From Akkermansiaceae bacterium (GTDB taxonomy: Bacteria > Verrucomicrobiota > Verrucomicrobiia > Verrucomicrobiales > Akkermansiaceae): 64,000 nucleotides of DNA. The position numbers were made by a program, and so were the translations under genes. Below are positions 63,174 through 64,000 of this stretch, one piece after another (positions within the stretch are counted from its first letter, which is position 1; every line of letters begins with the position of its first letter). The notes below the pieces were generated by a model. It was not told the origin of the DNA. It was given only the letters and a program-made list of their open reading frames with translations, and did no database searches. The stretch covers positions 1-64,000 of the forward strand of contig CAJJBR010000016.1 of NCBI GenBank assembly GCA_905182475.1. The letters run 5' to 3'.

Positions 63174-64000
63174 TCATCCCAGCAACTCGCGCACCATGGA
63201 GGCGTTGAGCTTTTTCACGATATCCGCGTCTGCGAGGAGGCCGTCTGCGAGGGCGGCTTTTTCCTGTTGAAGTTTGTGGATGCGTTCTTCGACGGTTTCT
63301 TGGCAGAGGAGCTTGTGGACGAAGACCGGCTTGTCCTGGCCGATGCGATAGGCGCGGTCTGTCGCTTGCGCTTCGGCGGCAGGGTTCCACCAAGGATCGT
63401 AGTGGATGACGGTATCGGCGGCGGTGAGGTTCAGGCCGGTGCCGCCTGCTTTGAGGGAGATGAGGAAAACGGGGAACTTTCCGGTCTGGAATTGCTCGAC
63501 GAGTTTTCCCCTGTCTTTTGATCCGCCAGTGAGCTTCAGGTAGGCGATTTTTTCACTGACGAGATGCTCTTCGATCAATGAAAGCATGGTGGTAAATTGT
63601 GAAAAGATCAGGATGCGACGGCCTTCCTCGACGAGAGTGCCGAGGAGATTTTTGAGGAATTCCAGTTTCGCGGAGCTTTTGACGCCGTCGGAGAAATCGG
63701 GAGGAAGGAGGCGTGGATCGCAGCAGATTTGGCGGAGCTTGAGGAGGGCATCGAGGAAGACGATCTGGGATTGTTCGATGCCGCGTGCGGCGATGGCTTC
63801 GCGGACTCGCTTGTCCATGGTGGCGCGGACGGTTTCGTAGAGATCCTTTTGCTCGGAGTGCAGCTCGATGAGGTGCACCATGATCGTTTTTGGAGGCAAC
63901 TCGGTCGCCACCTGATCCTTGGTTCGACGGAGAACGAGCGGGGCGATGCGTTTTTTGAGAAGTTCGTTTTTCTCCACGTCGGCTTCGTCCTCGATGGGTT
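63174..64000 (-). CDS. SNF2/DEAD-box helicase, C-terminal part (5' end runs off the window)
   Basis: [85 protein letters not shown]. Confidence 0.95.
   Translation of the reverse strand, partial: PIEDEADVEKNELLKKRIAPLVLRRTKDQVATELPPKTIMVHLIELHSEQKDLYETVRATMDKRVREAIAARGIEQSQIVFLDALLKLRQICCDPRLLPPDFSDGVKSSAKLEFLKNLLGTLVEEGRRILIFSQFTTMLSLIEEHLVSEKIAYLKLTGGSKDRGKLVEQFQTGKFPVFLISLKAGGTGLNLTAADTVIHYDPWWNPAAEAQATDRAYRIGQDKPVFVHKLLCQETVEERIHKLQQEKAALADGLLADADIVKKLNASMVRELLG
63181..63219. repeat. 39-bp direct repeat copy 2 (native 3' end of the SNF2 helicase gene)
   Basis: agcaactcgcgcaccatggaggcgttgagctttttcacg; 38/39 identical to copy 1. Confidence 0.9.

Overview
The window looks like a bacterial chromosome segment, most likely from the Verrucomicrobia/PVC group. 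I base that on family content (planctomycete-type cytochrome c/DUF2231/LRR protein, ThuA, DUF1080 and DUF1549 remnants, RNase HIII, amylosucrase). This is inference, not a database result. Intact housekeeping genes (priA, pyrD, rnhC, mazG, RlmD/RlmI-type methyltransferases, polyprenyl synthetase, PII, azurin, CcsA/ResB, pcp) alternate with three accessory layers. (1) There are at least five intact or near-intact type II toxin-antitoxin modules plus one decayed module. Two of them sit in series with LuxE-like and LuxC-like acyl-activation/reduction genes, with overlapping stop/start codons. (2) There is an unusual density of gene remnants: glutamate dehydrogenase with one amber codon, acetolactate synthase, aldehyde dehydrogenase and MGMT with large internal deletions, DUF1080, NHL, DUF3179, CPBP, RND permease, and a duplicated SNF2 3' end. 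(3) There are short dispersed intergenic repeats: heptamer-phased AT-rich tracts, GCGCAAAG-type repeats, inverted repeats, and a ~124-bp imperfect palindrome. The most interesting protein-level candidate is a 1108-aa GHMP-kinase + UDPGP-type nucleotidyltransferase fusion followed by a divergent GalU-like protein, which may be an uncharacterised sugar activation pathway. No CRISPR array, rRNA or convincing tRNA was seen.
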